The position numbers and the translations under genes are program-made. The notes under the pieces were generated by a model that was not told where the DNA came from, made no database searches, and saw only the letters and a program-made list of their open reading frames with translations. A DNA stretch of 64,000 nucleotides from Fundidesulfovibrio magnetotacticus (lineage in GTDB: Bacteria; Desulfobacterota; Desulfovibrionia; Desulfovibrionales; Desulfovibrionaceae): contig NZ_BLTE01000002.1 of the NCBI RefSeq assembly GCF_013019105.1, forward strand, positions 1 through 64,000. The letters are read 5' to 3'. Position 1 is the stretch's first letter, and each line of letters begins with the position of its first letter. Positions 36,975 through 44,771 of the stretch are shown piece after piece.

Positions 36975-37070
36975 TCAGATTGATCTTTTAATGACAACGA
37001 TTAGGGCTTGCTTCAGTATTTCCCTCGCAAGCTTTGATTCAATGAGAACCATGACGACTCTCAAAACCAT
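36975..37070 (-). CDS. 31-residue hydrophobic/amphipathic peptide
   Basis: ATG at 37070 with AAAAGGAGG four bases upstream, stop at 36975, then a strong terminator 14 bp on. The peptide (MVLRVVMVLIESKLAREILK, ending VVIKRSI) is rich in Val, Leu and Ile with Arg/Lys at intervals, so it is amphipathic or membrane-active. Its start overlaps the end of a 60-codon frame (37061-37243, TTG start, no ribosome site) that might be translated with it. It resembles small membrane peptides or type I toxins only in size and composition; no antitoxin RNA is evident. Confidence 0.45.
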   Translation of the reverse strand: MVLRVVMVLIESKLAREILKQALIVVIKRSI

Positions 37071-37438
37071 AGTGCCTCCTTTTCGTCAGTTGTCCTGTTC
37101 TCCATCGCCTTCCTGTAAAGAACAAAGCCCTTGACTCCGAAAAGCCAAGGGCCTTGCTCAGCCACCGTACGATACCCTCTAATATCTCTATGAACGCGAC
37201 TCAAAATGACATCGTATTTGTCATTGTCTTCGTTGCAATTCAAAATAGATATACATAATTTGCAGGCGTAGACATTATTGTATTGCTTCTTCGCTCAGCA
37301 ACACTAAGCTGTCGACGATGCAGACGACTCAAATGCTGGCGAATTTGAAGGACATCTTTCGCTTTGTGTTATCAAAATTTTTCAAATCTCGCTGACCACG
37401 AACCCTTTATCCTAGCTGCAGGACACCAGATGGCAGCG

Positions 37439-37852
37439 TCACAGATCCTCAACTGATTCAGGACAGTAATAGCTCGAACAAGTTGAAGCACATTGTTTGG
37501 CGTCGGCAATCACAAAACCCATGGCAGAGCAACGCATCCCATCAGACCCTGTTTCGAAATCCTCATCAGGCTGACAGAAATCACAGTCCGAGCAGGACCT
37601 GTCATTCGGAACCATATTTGGCGCAGACGACTGAACATTACTCGGTTGATCAACATGGACACGATTCAATTGAAGCTCATTACCACCTGCATGAGCTAGA
37701 TTGTTTTCATAACTATCTTTATGAAATGAAATGCCACTTTTTATGTCGTCCTCGCAAGAGGCATCTGACTCGGCATTGACCACTTCAATGTCGAATGGGC
37801 AGAACGTCTCCAGGTCAAGTCCTAAACCTTTTAGGAAGTTCAAGAAGACCAT
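37439..37852 (-). CDS. Cys-rich small protein of element B
   Basis: 137 residues. The N-terminal part is hydrophobic then acidic; the C-terminal part has many Cys (CSDCDFC, MRCSAMG, AKQCASTCSSYYC), suggesting one or two zinc sites. Start has GGAG eight bases upstream. It sits just past the origin-like repeats, downstream of the DUF927 ATPase. The ATPase of element A carries a comparable Cys cluster at its own C-terminus, so the function may be split here and fused there. That link is inference. Confidence 0.55.
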   Translation of the reverse strand: MVFLNFLKGLGLDLETFCPFDIEVVNAESDASCEDDIKSGISFHKDSYENNLAHAGGNELQLNRVHVDQPSNVQSSAPNMVPNDRSCSDCDFCQPDEDFETGSDGMRCSAMGFVIADAKQCASTCSSYYCPESVEDL

Positions 37853-37924
37853 GTCGCTTTCTCCTTCGCATGGTTATTATTCAAAACCTTCATCTCCATA
37901 GAACTGGAATCGCCAGCGGCTTCG

Positions 37925-38110
37925 ACGTTCCAAATACCCAACAAAAATCTGCCACCACCGTCGCTATTTATATTATAATGATATCATAATAATAATTATA
38001 TATAATAAATTTATTTTAGTTATTTGGAACGTATAATAAGAATAAGAATCACATGTACACATTGAACAGTTACAGGAGCAGGGTGACGGGGATGCAAAAA
38101 TTTGGAACGT
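37925..38110. other. Putative replication origin of element B (iterons and AT-rich tract)
   Basis: The 10-mer TTTGGAACGT occurs three times: inverted at 37925-37934 (ACGTTCCAAA) and direct at 38023-38032 and 38101-38110. Between the first two is a tract of about 55 bp that is almost pure A/T (37965-38022). It lies directly after the 3' end of the replication ATPase gene, matching the position of the unrelated repeats of element A (9529-9717). Confidence 0.6.
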
Positions 38111-38115
38111 ACGAG

Positions 38116-39990
38116 TTATTTAGGACTGGTCCTTCCCCGTCCGTCCCAAAAGGATTTGGCACTGAAGCAGTACATTGGCACTATTACGTTCTTCGACTCG
38201 CCAGCAGTTTTAGGGATGACGACCTTTCGCTGATACCCTTTGGACCAGTCATCGGTGATGAGCCAGCCCTTGTCCTTCCAAAGACGGACCATTTCTAAGG
38301 CTTTAAATCCATTCTTTCTAAGAATATCATCCAGAAACGTTTTCGTTACCCCTACGAATGTCCATTCTCCATCGTCAGTCACGTCGCAATACGCTCCATG
38401 CATGTCACCAGACCAAGGGATATTTTGACGCGCCTCGGCAGGTGAATACACTCGATGCTGATTACTGTTGATCCATTCTTCGACACATTCAAATGCCTGA
38501 GAAGCGACATCGGCTGATTTTGATTCGTTCATGGCCCTGGACCACACAGAATCGAGTAGGATTCGAACTGGCGTGCTCCGTTTCAGTTCAGGTAGAGCCG
38601 CATGGATGATTGCAATCGCAGTAGCGACAGCGGCGAAGTATTCACCAAGACGCATTTCAATGGATGTCAAATCAGGCAGTTTCGTAAGAAGTTCATTCGC
38701 CTCAGCATACGCTTCCTTCCAAAGGGGCCATTGATCCCGGTGGTCCAGGATGAACTGAACCATGCGATGTCCAGCATGGCCGAAGTGGTCAGTGACCACG
38801 CCCTTGATCCTGGTGACGACTGCTTTGCTCTCGGCGTCTGTCCTGAGGAAAGGGTTGCCCCAAAGGTCGATGATCCTGCCCCTGGCTCCACCGTCTGTAC
38901 TCAGGTCCAGGCTTGGCGTCTCTCCGGTTGAAAAAAGGATGGTCCTGAACGGTTGCACCCGATCAGAGCCATGGAGAGTCGCGCGGGCCTTGTCCCGGCC
39001 AGATGCGATCATGTAGATGGTGTCGGTGACGAGGTCGCTGCCGTACTTGTTCCTTTTGTTCTGCAATCTAGCCAGCTTGGTTTCATCCAGGAAAAGCGGC
39101 AGTCCATTGAGCAGCGCCGCCATCCTACCGATCCTGTTGTCGGTCCCGTTCCAGGTGTTGATGAACGAGCCCGCATACGGAGCAGGATTTCCCCATGCCG
39201 ATGCCGCCAGCATCAGCGCGGTGGTTTTCCCTGAAGAACTTGGAGCACAGAGTTCGAGTGTGAAGTTGTCCACCCCCAGGATCGGAAGCAATGGCGCGGC
39301 CAAGGACGTGTACAGCGCAAAGGCGACGTCAGGATATTCCAGCGCCTCATTGACCATGGAGGCCCAGGCGGCGAAGCTTCCCTTTTGAACAAAGCCGCTT
39401 GCGAATTGCTCATCTCCCTGGTCGGCACCCTTGAAACGAACCACCGGGGCCTGGCCGGGAAGTTTACCGGCGGAAGTCCCACTCAAGTACGAGTGCCCCC
39501 AGAGAAACCCCGCCATGTCCTCGGTCCAACCCAGGCGGCCGTCCACAAACGTCTTCGGGATGTTGCCACTGTTAACCCGATCATATTCTTGAAGATACTC
39601 GATGATGCCATTTGCGTTAATGCTCGTGACGGGGAAGTTGTAATTTGCCAATCCGACAATGCTGGTCTTGCTTGCGATGACCCCGCGTTCAATTTGATGC
39701 TGATGCCACCTCCCGTCGCGCATCCAGGCCAATGTGACATAATGCAGCCCCGTAGACCTGTTCTCCGAACATTCGCTAATCACGATTGGGCATGGTGAAA
39801 GCCGTATCCCGCCTGCATCAGTCGATTTCACAAGGCTCAGGTCCTTCGCAAACAGATACCGATGCGGCAATTCAGACGCATTTGATACTGGCGCATTGGG
39901 AATACGCTGTCGAATGTTAATCGTCTTAAGAACTGTATCCTGAGCAACTGCGCTCATGCTGCTTGTGTTGACAGTTTGATTCGTATTCAT
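38116..39990 (-). CDS. DUF927-type replication ATPase, element B
   Basis: 624 residues. N-terminal region, then the DUF927 ATPase core with Walker A APSSSGKTT near residue 250, Walker B LPLFLDETK and an arginine-rich DNKARATLHG-like loop (SGRDKARATLHGSDR). DUF927 proteins are helicase-like ATPases of plasmids and integrative elements. I start at the ATG at 39990 with AGGA eight bases upstream; a GTG at 40053 would overlap the radical SAM stop but lies before a hairpin. It ends 6 bp before the iteron array. No TOPRIM or primase domain is seen. Confidence 0.75.
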   Translation of the reverse strand: MNTNQTVNTSSMSAVAQDTVLKTINIRQRIPNAPVSNASELPHRYLFAKDLSLVKSTDAGGIRLSPCPIVISECSENRSTGLHYVTLAWMRDGRWHQHQIERGVIASKTSIVGLANYNFPVTSINANGIIEYLQEYDRVNSGNIPKTFVDGRLGWTEDMAGFLWGHSYLSGTSAGKLPGQAPVVRFKGADQGDEQFASGFVQKGSFAAWASMVNEALEYPDVAFALYTSLAAPLLPILGVDNFTLELCAPSSSGKTTALMLAASAWGNPAPYAGSFINTWNGTDNRIGRMAALLNGLPLFLDETKLARLQNKRNKYGSDLVTDTIYMIASGRDKARATLHGSDRVQPFRTILFSTGETPSLDLSTDGGARGRIIDLWGNPFLRTDAESKAVVTRIKGVVTDHFGHAGHRMVQFILDHRDQWPLWKEAYAEANELLTKLPDLTSIEMRLGEYFAAVATAIAIIHAALPELKRSTPVRILLDSVWSRAMNESKSADVASQAFECVEEWINSNQHRVYSPAEARQNIPWSGDMHGAYCDVTDDGEWTFVGVTKTFLDDILRKNGFKALEMVRLWKDKGWLITDDWSKGYQRKVVIPKTAGESKNVIVPMYCFSAKSFWDGRGRTSPK

Positions 39991-40010
39991 TTCGGATTTC
40001 CTTTGAAGAA

Positions 40011-40038
40011 GGGCCACCAAGCTTTCACTTGATGGCCC
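40011..40038. terminator. Hairpin between radical SAM and DUF927 genes
   Basis: Stem GGGCCACCAAG/CTTGATGGCCC. On the plus strand TCTTTT follows; on the minus strand TTCTTC follows. It lies 11 bp past the radical SAM stop and 20 bp before the DUF927 start. Confidence 0.65.
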
Positions 40039-40049
40039 TCTTTTAACGC

Positions 40050-40991
40050 TCACCGCTTCAGCCAGATCACTGCTGCGTCATTGACGTTGTACCCGTCACC
40101 ATCAGAGTAAACCAAAATCTTGAGCTTATCCAAACAGCCCCTGGAGATGGCGGCATTGGTTGCGGTATTGATCAAGTCTTCAACATACAATTGATGAAAG
40201 TGAGATGACCGGATCATATCGAATTCGTGAGCATGCAATCCATACCCTTTCTGTTGAAGCGCCTTGGCGCAGTTGACGATTCCAGGCCCTCGCGCATTCA
40301 AAGGTTCAGTCCAAATCGTTTCTGGTTTTGCAGCCAAAACAGAATCGAGCATGCTTTCGTAGTCTGATTGCGACGTGCCAATACCAGGCAGAACTGGACA
40401 TATCATTCCGTAGGTTCGAATGCCCATGTCCCGAGCCAGATGCAGGGCTTGCAAGCGTTCGGTGATGCTGGAGGCATTCGGCTCGATGATCTTCGCGAGG
40501 TGCTCATTGTGAACCGGAGCTGTGATGCTCAGTCCAACCATCACCCTATTGCGATATTTCGATATCAGGTCAAAATCATACGCAATAGATGCGCTCTTCG
40601 TGAGAATCCGTACGGAGCAGGTGCTCTTGGACAAAATCGTCGACAAAAGATGACGCCCAAGATCGCGCTCCCGTGCTTCTGGAGCCCAGCAATCCGTTAG
40701 CGTGCTCATCATCACGACATCGTTACTATCAAGCTTCATGCTCTGGCGTTGAACACGCAAATGTGTCCACAAGTCGACAATAGCTGTTCCGCTTTCAAGG
40801 GCAGCAAAAGACGTGATCTTGTTCTCCTTGAAAAATCTATGCGTTCTTATCAGCGACGGTGTTGAACAATACTTGCACGCATGGCCGCAAATCAGTCCGC
40901 AATTTACAGCATGCGTAGCCAATTGCTTTTTTGCAAACTCATTCGAAAGAGTGATTCCGATGTTCCTTTGGCATGTTAAGACGTTACTCAT
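40050..40991 (-). CDS. Radical SAM protein of the spore-photoproduct-lyase-like group
   Basis: 313 residues. Cluster motif C35-x3-C39-x2-C42 (CGHACKYC) with an extra Cys at 31. Later landmarks match the SPL/COG1533 group: MMSTLTDCWAPEARERD, VRILTKSASI, VGLSITAP, EPNASSITERLQAL and ICPVLPGIG. This group includes DNA photoproduct lyases and many enzymes of unknown substrate. Start at the ATG at 40991, with GGGGG five bases upstream. It lies directly upstream of the replication ATPase, a rare partner. It may repair or modify DNA or tRNA of the element; substrate unknown. Confidence 0.8.
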   Translation of the reverse strand: MSNVLTCQRNIGITLSNEFAKKQLATHAVNCGLICGHACKYCSTPSLIRTHRFFKENKITSFAALESGTAIVDLWTHLRVQRQSMKLDSNDVVMMSTLTDCWAPEARERDLGRHLLSTILSKSTCSVRILTKSASIAYDFDLISKYRNRVMVGLSITAPVHNEHLAKIIEPNASSITERLQALHLARDMGIRTYGMICPVLPGIGTSQSDYESMLDSVLAAKPETIWTEPLNARGPGIVNCAKALQQKGYGLHAHEFDMIRSSHFHQLYVEDLINTATNAAISRGCLDKLKILVYSDGDGYNVNDAAVIWLKR

Positions 40992-41779
40992 TAGCACCCC
41001 CATTGATCATTGTTTTCTGACACTGGCCGACGCAATTGATCCTTGCGACCAGATTTCAGCACTCTAATGGGGATATATCTTTATTGCTTTGTTCCGTTAG
41101 AACATCAGCAAGGGGTAAGGCCAGAAAGGTGCTCGGTGTCGAAAGGTGTCCGGGGAACGGACCAGGAGCAACCCCGACGTCGGAGACTCTGGCAGAAACG
41201 ATTTACCACCAGACACTCGAAAATGAGGGAGTGGTGCGGAATATCCCGAAGTTTGACTTTATTACTTCCCACGCGAGGACAGAGTTGCGCAGGATATTCG
41301 CCATATGTTCCCACTCCTACTCAAAGCGACTCGCAGCTATTTCACACTATTTTCAGATGAAATTCGTGCGGTGCCATCCAGAACCATGGCGTGCAGCAGT
41401 GAGCACGGCTAACCACCCCTGGCGCTTTCAATGAGCGAACCAAAGGGATCAGAGACCGAGGCGAGAAGGGGTGGACAGGACAGGAAGCCCGAGACGACGA
41501 AGTGGGCGGCGTTGATTCCCGCCCCCATGGTTCTCCTTCGGGTCGGGGCTATGTCTTCCCTGGGGCTGGCGTCAGCCAAGATGGCCCCCGAGGGGCGGAC
41601 CAGAGACATGACAACAACACGCCCATCCCGCTTGGACAGCAAGAAGGAATTTTGCGACCGTCAGTAGCCATCAGCACGCTTGGCATGCCTCTGTCTGGAT
41701 CGGCCGATTTCAGCGCCATAATGAGCCTACCGATTATGCGTTTCGAAAGACGGCATCCAGCCACAACCTCCTTATCCTG
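40992..41779. other. Intergenic region of element B without a convincing gene
   Basis: 788 bp. A frame at 41431-41667 (plus) lacks a ribosome site and is rich in Pro/Arg/Gly as random GC-rich DNA is. The upstream promoter of the radical SAM gene must lie here. GC-rich segments near 41530-41600 recall the recurring cis-element but do not share its words. Confidence 0.4.
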
Positions 41780-42169
41780 TTAATCATCTTCCGCCAGCAT
41801 GATCGTCAAACAAGGTTCATAATTGTCGCCAGGACCAATATGCGCGATTGCCTCGATAGTCTCCTTCCTGCCTGGGGCCATCAGAAAGTCGACCTTGAAG
41901 GTGACCCTGTCGGTGTTGACGGCGCGTCTGGCGGCGAACAAAGCCAACGTGAGCACGTCATGGAGTCTACCTGTGACGCTTTGGCCAAAGCTCCCGTCTA
42001 GGCCGGCGGGCGGTTCGATATAGCGATGGAAGATGGTACCGGTAATGACCGTGTGAATCTTAAATCCAATCTGTTTCGCCTGCTCGGTGACGTCTACGAG
42101 TACGCCGTCGGCAATCGCTTGTGCCCTTGAATATTCGAACACGACGTTCCAATCCTTATCAGGCGTCAT
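41780..42169 (-). CDS. DUF6573-like protein, element B
   Basis: 129 residues, homologous to 12784-13167 of element A: YSRAQAIADGVLVDVTEQA, GRLHDVLTLALFAARRAV and IAHIGPGDNYEPCLTIMLAE align well. Start at the ATG at 42169 with AGGAGG six bases upstream; it overlaps the end of the preceding small gene. Function unknown. Its retention in both elements marks it as backbone. Confidence 0.75.
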   Translation of the reverse strand: MTPDKDWNVVFEYSRAQAIADGVLVDVTEQAKQIGFKIHTVITGTIFHRYIEPPAGLDGSFGQSVTGRLHDVLTLALFAARRAVNTDRVTFKVDFLMAPGRKETIEAIAHIGPGDNYEPCLTIMLAEDD

Positions 42170-42383
42170 TGCTAGCCTCCTGAGATTTCGAAGACAGTAT
42201 CTCATCAAGCTTGCGTCGAAAACAATTGCAAAGAACAAGACCAACCTCGCCATACGACTTAGTAAAGTCTCCAGAAACTTCTGGCGATGACTTGTCCATT
42301 ATTTTGAAAAGCTGTTCTATTGGACGAAATACGGCTACGAGTTCGTCCTTCAATGCAAGACTATCGAGCTGTTGTGGCTCCAT
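42159..42383 (-). CDS. Small helical protein
   Basis: 74 residues (MEPQQLDSLALKDELVAVFR...), all helical and acidic-basic mixed, family unknown. Start at the ATG at 42383 with GGAGGAGG four bases upstream. It overlaps the DUF6573-like gene by 11 bp, so the two are co-translated. It occupies a position similar to the coiled-coil gene of element A but is not clearly homologous. Confidence 0.55.
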   Translation of the reverse strand: MEPQQLDSLALKDELVAVFRPIEQLFKIMDKSSPEVSGDFTKSYGEVGLVLCNCFRRKLDEILSSKSQEASNDA

Positions 42384-42413
42384 TTGACCTCCTCCCATGC
42401 ATACCGCAGTGAT

Positions 42414-42464
42414 AGCTTTGGGGAAGGATACCCTGGGGCGAAGGGGCTGGTCACGGGGAGGCAC
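42414..42464 (-). promoter_or_regulatory. Recurring GC-rich cis-element, copy B2
   Basis: CTTTGGGGAAGG, then CCCTGGGGCGAAGGGGCTGG and TCACGGGGAGG. The GGTCACGGGGAGG word is shared with A1 and A2. It lies 30 bp upstream of the 42383 start, nearer than the other copies. Confidence 0.4.
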
Positions 42465-42479
42465 TCTTATCTTTGCACC

Positions 42480-42515
42480 AAAAGAAAGAGCAGCCGAAGG
42501 CTGCCCTTTCTTCAT
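42480..42515 (-). terminator. Intrinsic terminator of the TGT-like gene
   Basis: Stem GGGCAGCC-TTC-GGCTGCTC with flanking AAGAAA/TTTCTT extension, followed by TTTCTTTT on the minus strand, 20 bp past the stop at 42535. Confidence 0.85.
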
Positions 42516-42534
42516 ATATAGTCCTTGTAAAACA

Positions 42535-43422
42535 CTAGAGGATCAACGGGTTGGATTTGTGGAGATCAGTAACAACACATTCAATTTGCCTGTAGTAGAG
42601 CATACCCAGAACGGCACGATTGCGCTGGCCATGAATGCCAATCAAATCTTGAATTTTATACCCAACATTTCTAATAAACATTTTAAAATCATCGAGGCTA
42701 TCATACATATCGTATCTCACCGTGCCGTCTTTAGTGCCATCAAGCTCATTAGGGAAATACAGCTTGTCTGTCTTGTTGAAGGCACTTTTCTTGCTGTTCC
42801 AGTAACGGACAATACCTGTCTTGGCGTCATCGAGCCATGACTTTGAATCACATGAATTCACAGGACATCCTGTGATTAATTCAAACTTTGTAATGCCAAA
42901 CAAATGAATCTTTACATTGACATCATTCAGGCCAAACACTTGAGGAAAGAGCACCAGGGGATTTGCCTTGCCTTCCTGCTTTCCAATTGCGATCGAATCG
43001 CATCCGATGCTCTGGTAGACTCGCGCCTCCAACCCTGACTTCATGCTATGAATCACAGGGACAACGTTCAAGCCGATCTTCTTCAACTTAAGATAGTACA
43101 GCAGGTTTTTCATGAGGCCATGCGCATCGAAATCAGGGTCATAGCTAAACACAAGATCAAATAAACCATCATTGAGCCTCGCAAACTCTTTGTACTGTGC
43201 ATAGAGCTGACTTTCCGTGAGCCCGAGGTTGGAGTTGTTCAAGCTAAATGCACCACAGTCTAACGCTTTTTTATTGACTATCGAGCTATATCTCTCGAAG
43301 TAGCTGTGCATTCCTACGGGCATTCTTGCTCGAGTCAAAAGTATGTTAAACTTTTGTCCAGGGCAGCGAGCAACAAGTTCGTCCATTACCTCGTCCGTCG
43401 GTGAAGACAAATAGATGTCCAT
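42535..43422 (-). CDS. TGT/DpdA-like base-exchange enzyme homologue
   Basis: 295 residues. A TIM-barrel sequence with hallmarks of the tRNA-guanine transglycosylase superfamily: D55 in LDCGAFSL (DSGGFQ-like), VVPVIHSM, SIAIGKQEG, HLFGITKFEL, and a second Asp in CDSKSW (D192), where DpdA-like phage enzymes have VDSTSW. Both catalytic Asp positions seem kept. The C-terminal zinc site of tRNA enzymes is not evident. DpdA relatives put 7-deazaguanines into DNA; here no preQ0 synthesis genes are present, so a host precursor or another base is needed. Start at 43422 has GGAG six bases upstream. Confidence 0.65.
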   Translation of the reverse strand: MDIYLSSPTDEVMDELVARCPGQKFNILLTRARMPVGMHSYFERYSSIVNKKALDCGAFSLNNSNLGLTESQLYAQYKEFARLNDGLFDLVFSYDPDFDAHGLMKNLLYYLKLKKIGLNVVPVIHSMKSGLEARVYQSIGCDSIAIGKQEGKANPLVLFPQVFGLNDVNVKIHLFGITKFELITGCPVNSCDSKSWLDDAKTGIVRYWNSKKSAFNKTDKLYFPNELDGTKDGTVRYDMYDSLDDFKMFIRNVGYKIQDLIGIHGQRNRAVLGMLYYRQIECVVTDLHKSNPLIL

Positions 43423-43441
43423 GATTTTCTCCGAAGCGGCC

Positions 43442-43462
43442 CCCCTGATTTGCAACCAGGGG
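43442..43462 (-). terminator. Hairpin before the TGT-like gene
   Basis: Stem CCCCTG/CAGGGG (43442-43447 with 43457-43462), between the stop at 43482 and the start at 43422. No T-run, so it may attenuate or process the message. Confidence 0.4.
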
Positions 43463-43481
43463 AGCCACATTGATGTTTCAG

Positions 43482-44627
43482 TTAGGCCCTGGGAGAAAAA
43501 GCAACCTTCTCGAAGTCTTCCAGCGCCGCGATCAATGCATCGTAGTTCTCACGGTTCACATTGTTGGCGCTGACCTTGCCACTCTTTATAGCTGCTGTGA
43601 TAATCTGGCTCGTCGTGACGAACGTGGTGTTGATGTCAGGGACTTTATGCTGATCTCCAGCACCCTTTTTCTTGCCAGGATTCGTGAGTGAAAAAACGCG
43701 GCTACCCGCGTTTTTGCTGATGCTCTCCAGATGGGCCACGGGATCGAGCCCCACCTTCTTCATCGCCTGCATTTCCTTGATGTCCGCCGCGTTAAGCTCG
43801 AACTTTTGCTCGCAGAAGGTACGAAGGGCAGGCATCGGGATAACCAGGCCCGCTTTCTTCAGCTTGAGGTCACCGATCGCGAGGGCTGCAAGGACCGAAT
43901 AGTCACACTCGAGGGCCTCAGACTTCGTTTGGACATACTCGAACACGGCTTCGAGCGGATCGTCTTCGGTGCTGAAAGGGGGATTTTCGGCGATAGGGTT
44001 CAGCTTCTTGAGCAGTGTCAGGCCCCTATGGCAGTGCCTTTCGACTTTGCGGAGGCTGGCAAGCCTCATATTCTCCTGAAGAACCTTGATGCTCTTACCG
44101 GGAAAGTACTTCATAGCCATGGGCATCCATTCGCCATGGGCCATGGAGGCTTTTATAATGTTGGCCATGCGGCCACAGATGAGAGCGCAAACCACTCGCA
44201 CCACGTCGGCCTGGACCATGACAGGGCTAAAGACGTCGTTCCAAACCCGTGCCGTGATCTCCGCTTGATTGTCTGGCGATTTGTTGGACAGGATGCCGCA
44301 GAAATCGTCGGCGAGCTTATTGAATTCCCTGACGCCCTCCTGCTTGGCTTCGCCGTCTTGACTCAGCAAGTCAAAGACGTAGCGAACACGCCGCGCCTGC
44401 TGAGTAGGATCGATAGAGGGCGTTCCTACGGCAATAGCGTTACGGGAAGACTGCGCCTCGACCTCACCGTTTGTAGCCGCCGCGTCATCAATGGGGCGAA
44501 CGACACTCGGGTCAGAAAATTGCTCCAGGCCTGGGCTAGGCCAAGGATCAATTTTTACGGAAGAATGGTGGGGGATTTCGGTGAGGACCTGGTCGACTGC
44601 CCGGTCCTCCAGATTGGCCTCGTTCAT
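43482..44627 (-). CDS. Unknown element B protein (381 aa)
   Basis: I do not recognise it. The N-terminal 90 residues are low complexity (Pro/Ser/Ala/Glu) and probably disordered; about 90-300 is helical (ARRVRYVFDLLSQDGEAKQE, VVRVVCALICGRMANIIKAS); the C-terminus has a basic GKKKGAG and then DALIAALEDFEKVAF. No catalytic motif is visible. Start has AAAGGAAA six bases upstream. It lies between the AAA+ gene and the TGT-like gene on the same strand, so the three probably act together. Confidence 0.65.
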   Translation of the reverse strand: MNEANLEDRAVDQVLTEIPHHSSVKIDPWPSPGLEQFSDPSVVRPIDDAAATNGEVEAQSSRNAIAVGTPSIDPTQQARRVRYVFDLLSQDGEAKQEGVREFNKLADDFCGILSNKSPDNQAEITARVWNDVFSPVMVQADVVRVVCALICGRMANIIKASMAHGEWMPMAMKYFPGKSIKVLQENMRLASLRKVERHCHRGLTLLKKLNPIAENPPFSTEDDPLEAVFEYVQTKSEALECDYSVLAALAIGDLKLKKAGLVIPMPALRTFCEQKFELNAADIKEMQAMKKVGLDPVAHLESISKNAGSRVFSLTNPGKKKGAGDQHKVPDINTTFVTTSQIITAAIKSGKVSANNVNRENYDALIAALEDFEKVAFSPRA

Positions 44628-44633
44628 GTGCTT

Positions 44634-44717
44634 TCCTTTGGAAGGAGGTTCTTGCGCTTCCGTCCCCGCCCCAGTGGCGAGTTTCGTTTGCGCCCACCCT
44701 CTACCCTTTCCAAAGGA
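44634..44717 (-). promoter_or_regulatory. Inverted repeat upstream of the 381-aa gene
   Basis: TCCTTTGGAA (44634-44643) and its exact inverse TTCCAAAGGA (44708-44717), 64 bp apart, in the leader of the 43482-44627 gene. The first arm overlaps the ribosome site. It could be a looping operator or an RNA stem hiding the start. Confidence 0.4.
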
Positions 44718-44771
44718 CGTGCCGCAGACAGTGATCTTGTAACTAGCTAATATTAAGTGATTTTATATTTC

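Noticed and set aside
37061-37243. 60-codon minus-strand frame upstream of the 31-residue gene
   Set aside because: Only a TTG start and no ribosome site. Its sequence is fairly protein-like and its stop overlaps the next ATG, so it remains possible, but I do not call it.
41431-41667. 78-codon plus-strand frame in element B
   Set aside because: No ribosome site, opposite to the local operons, composition typical of random GC-rich sequence.
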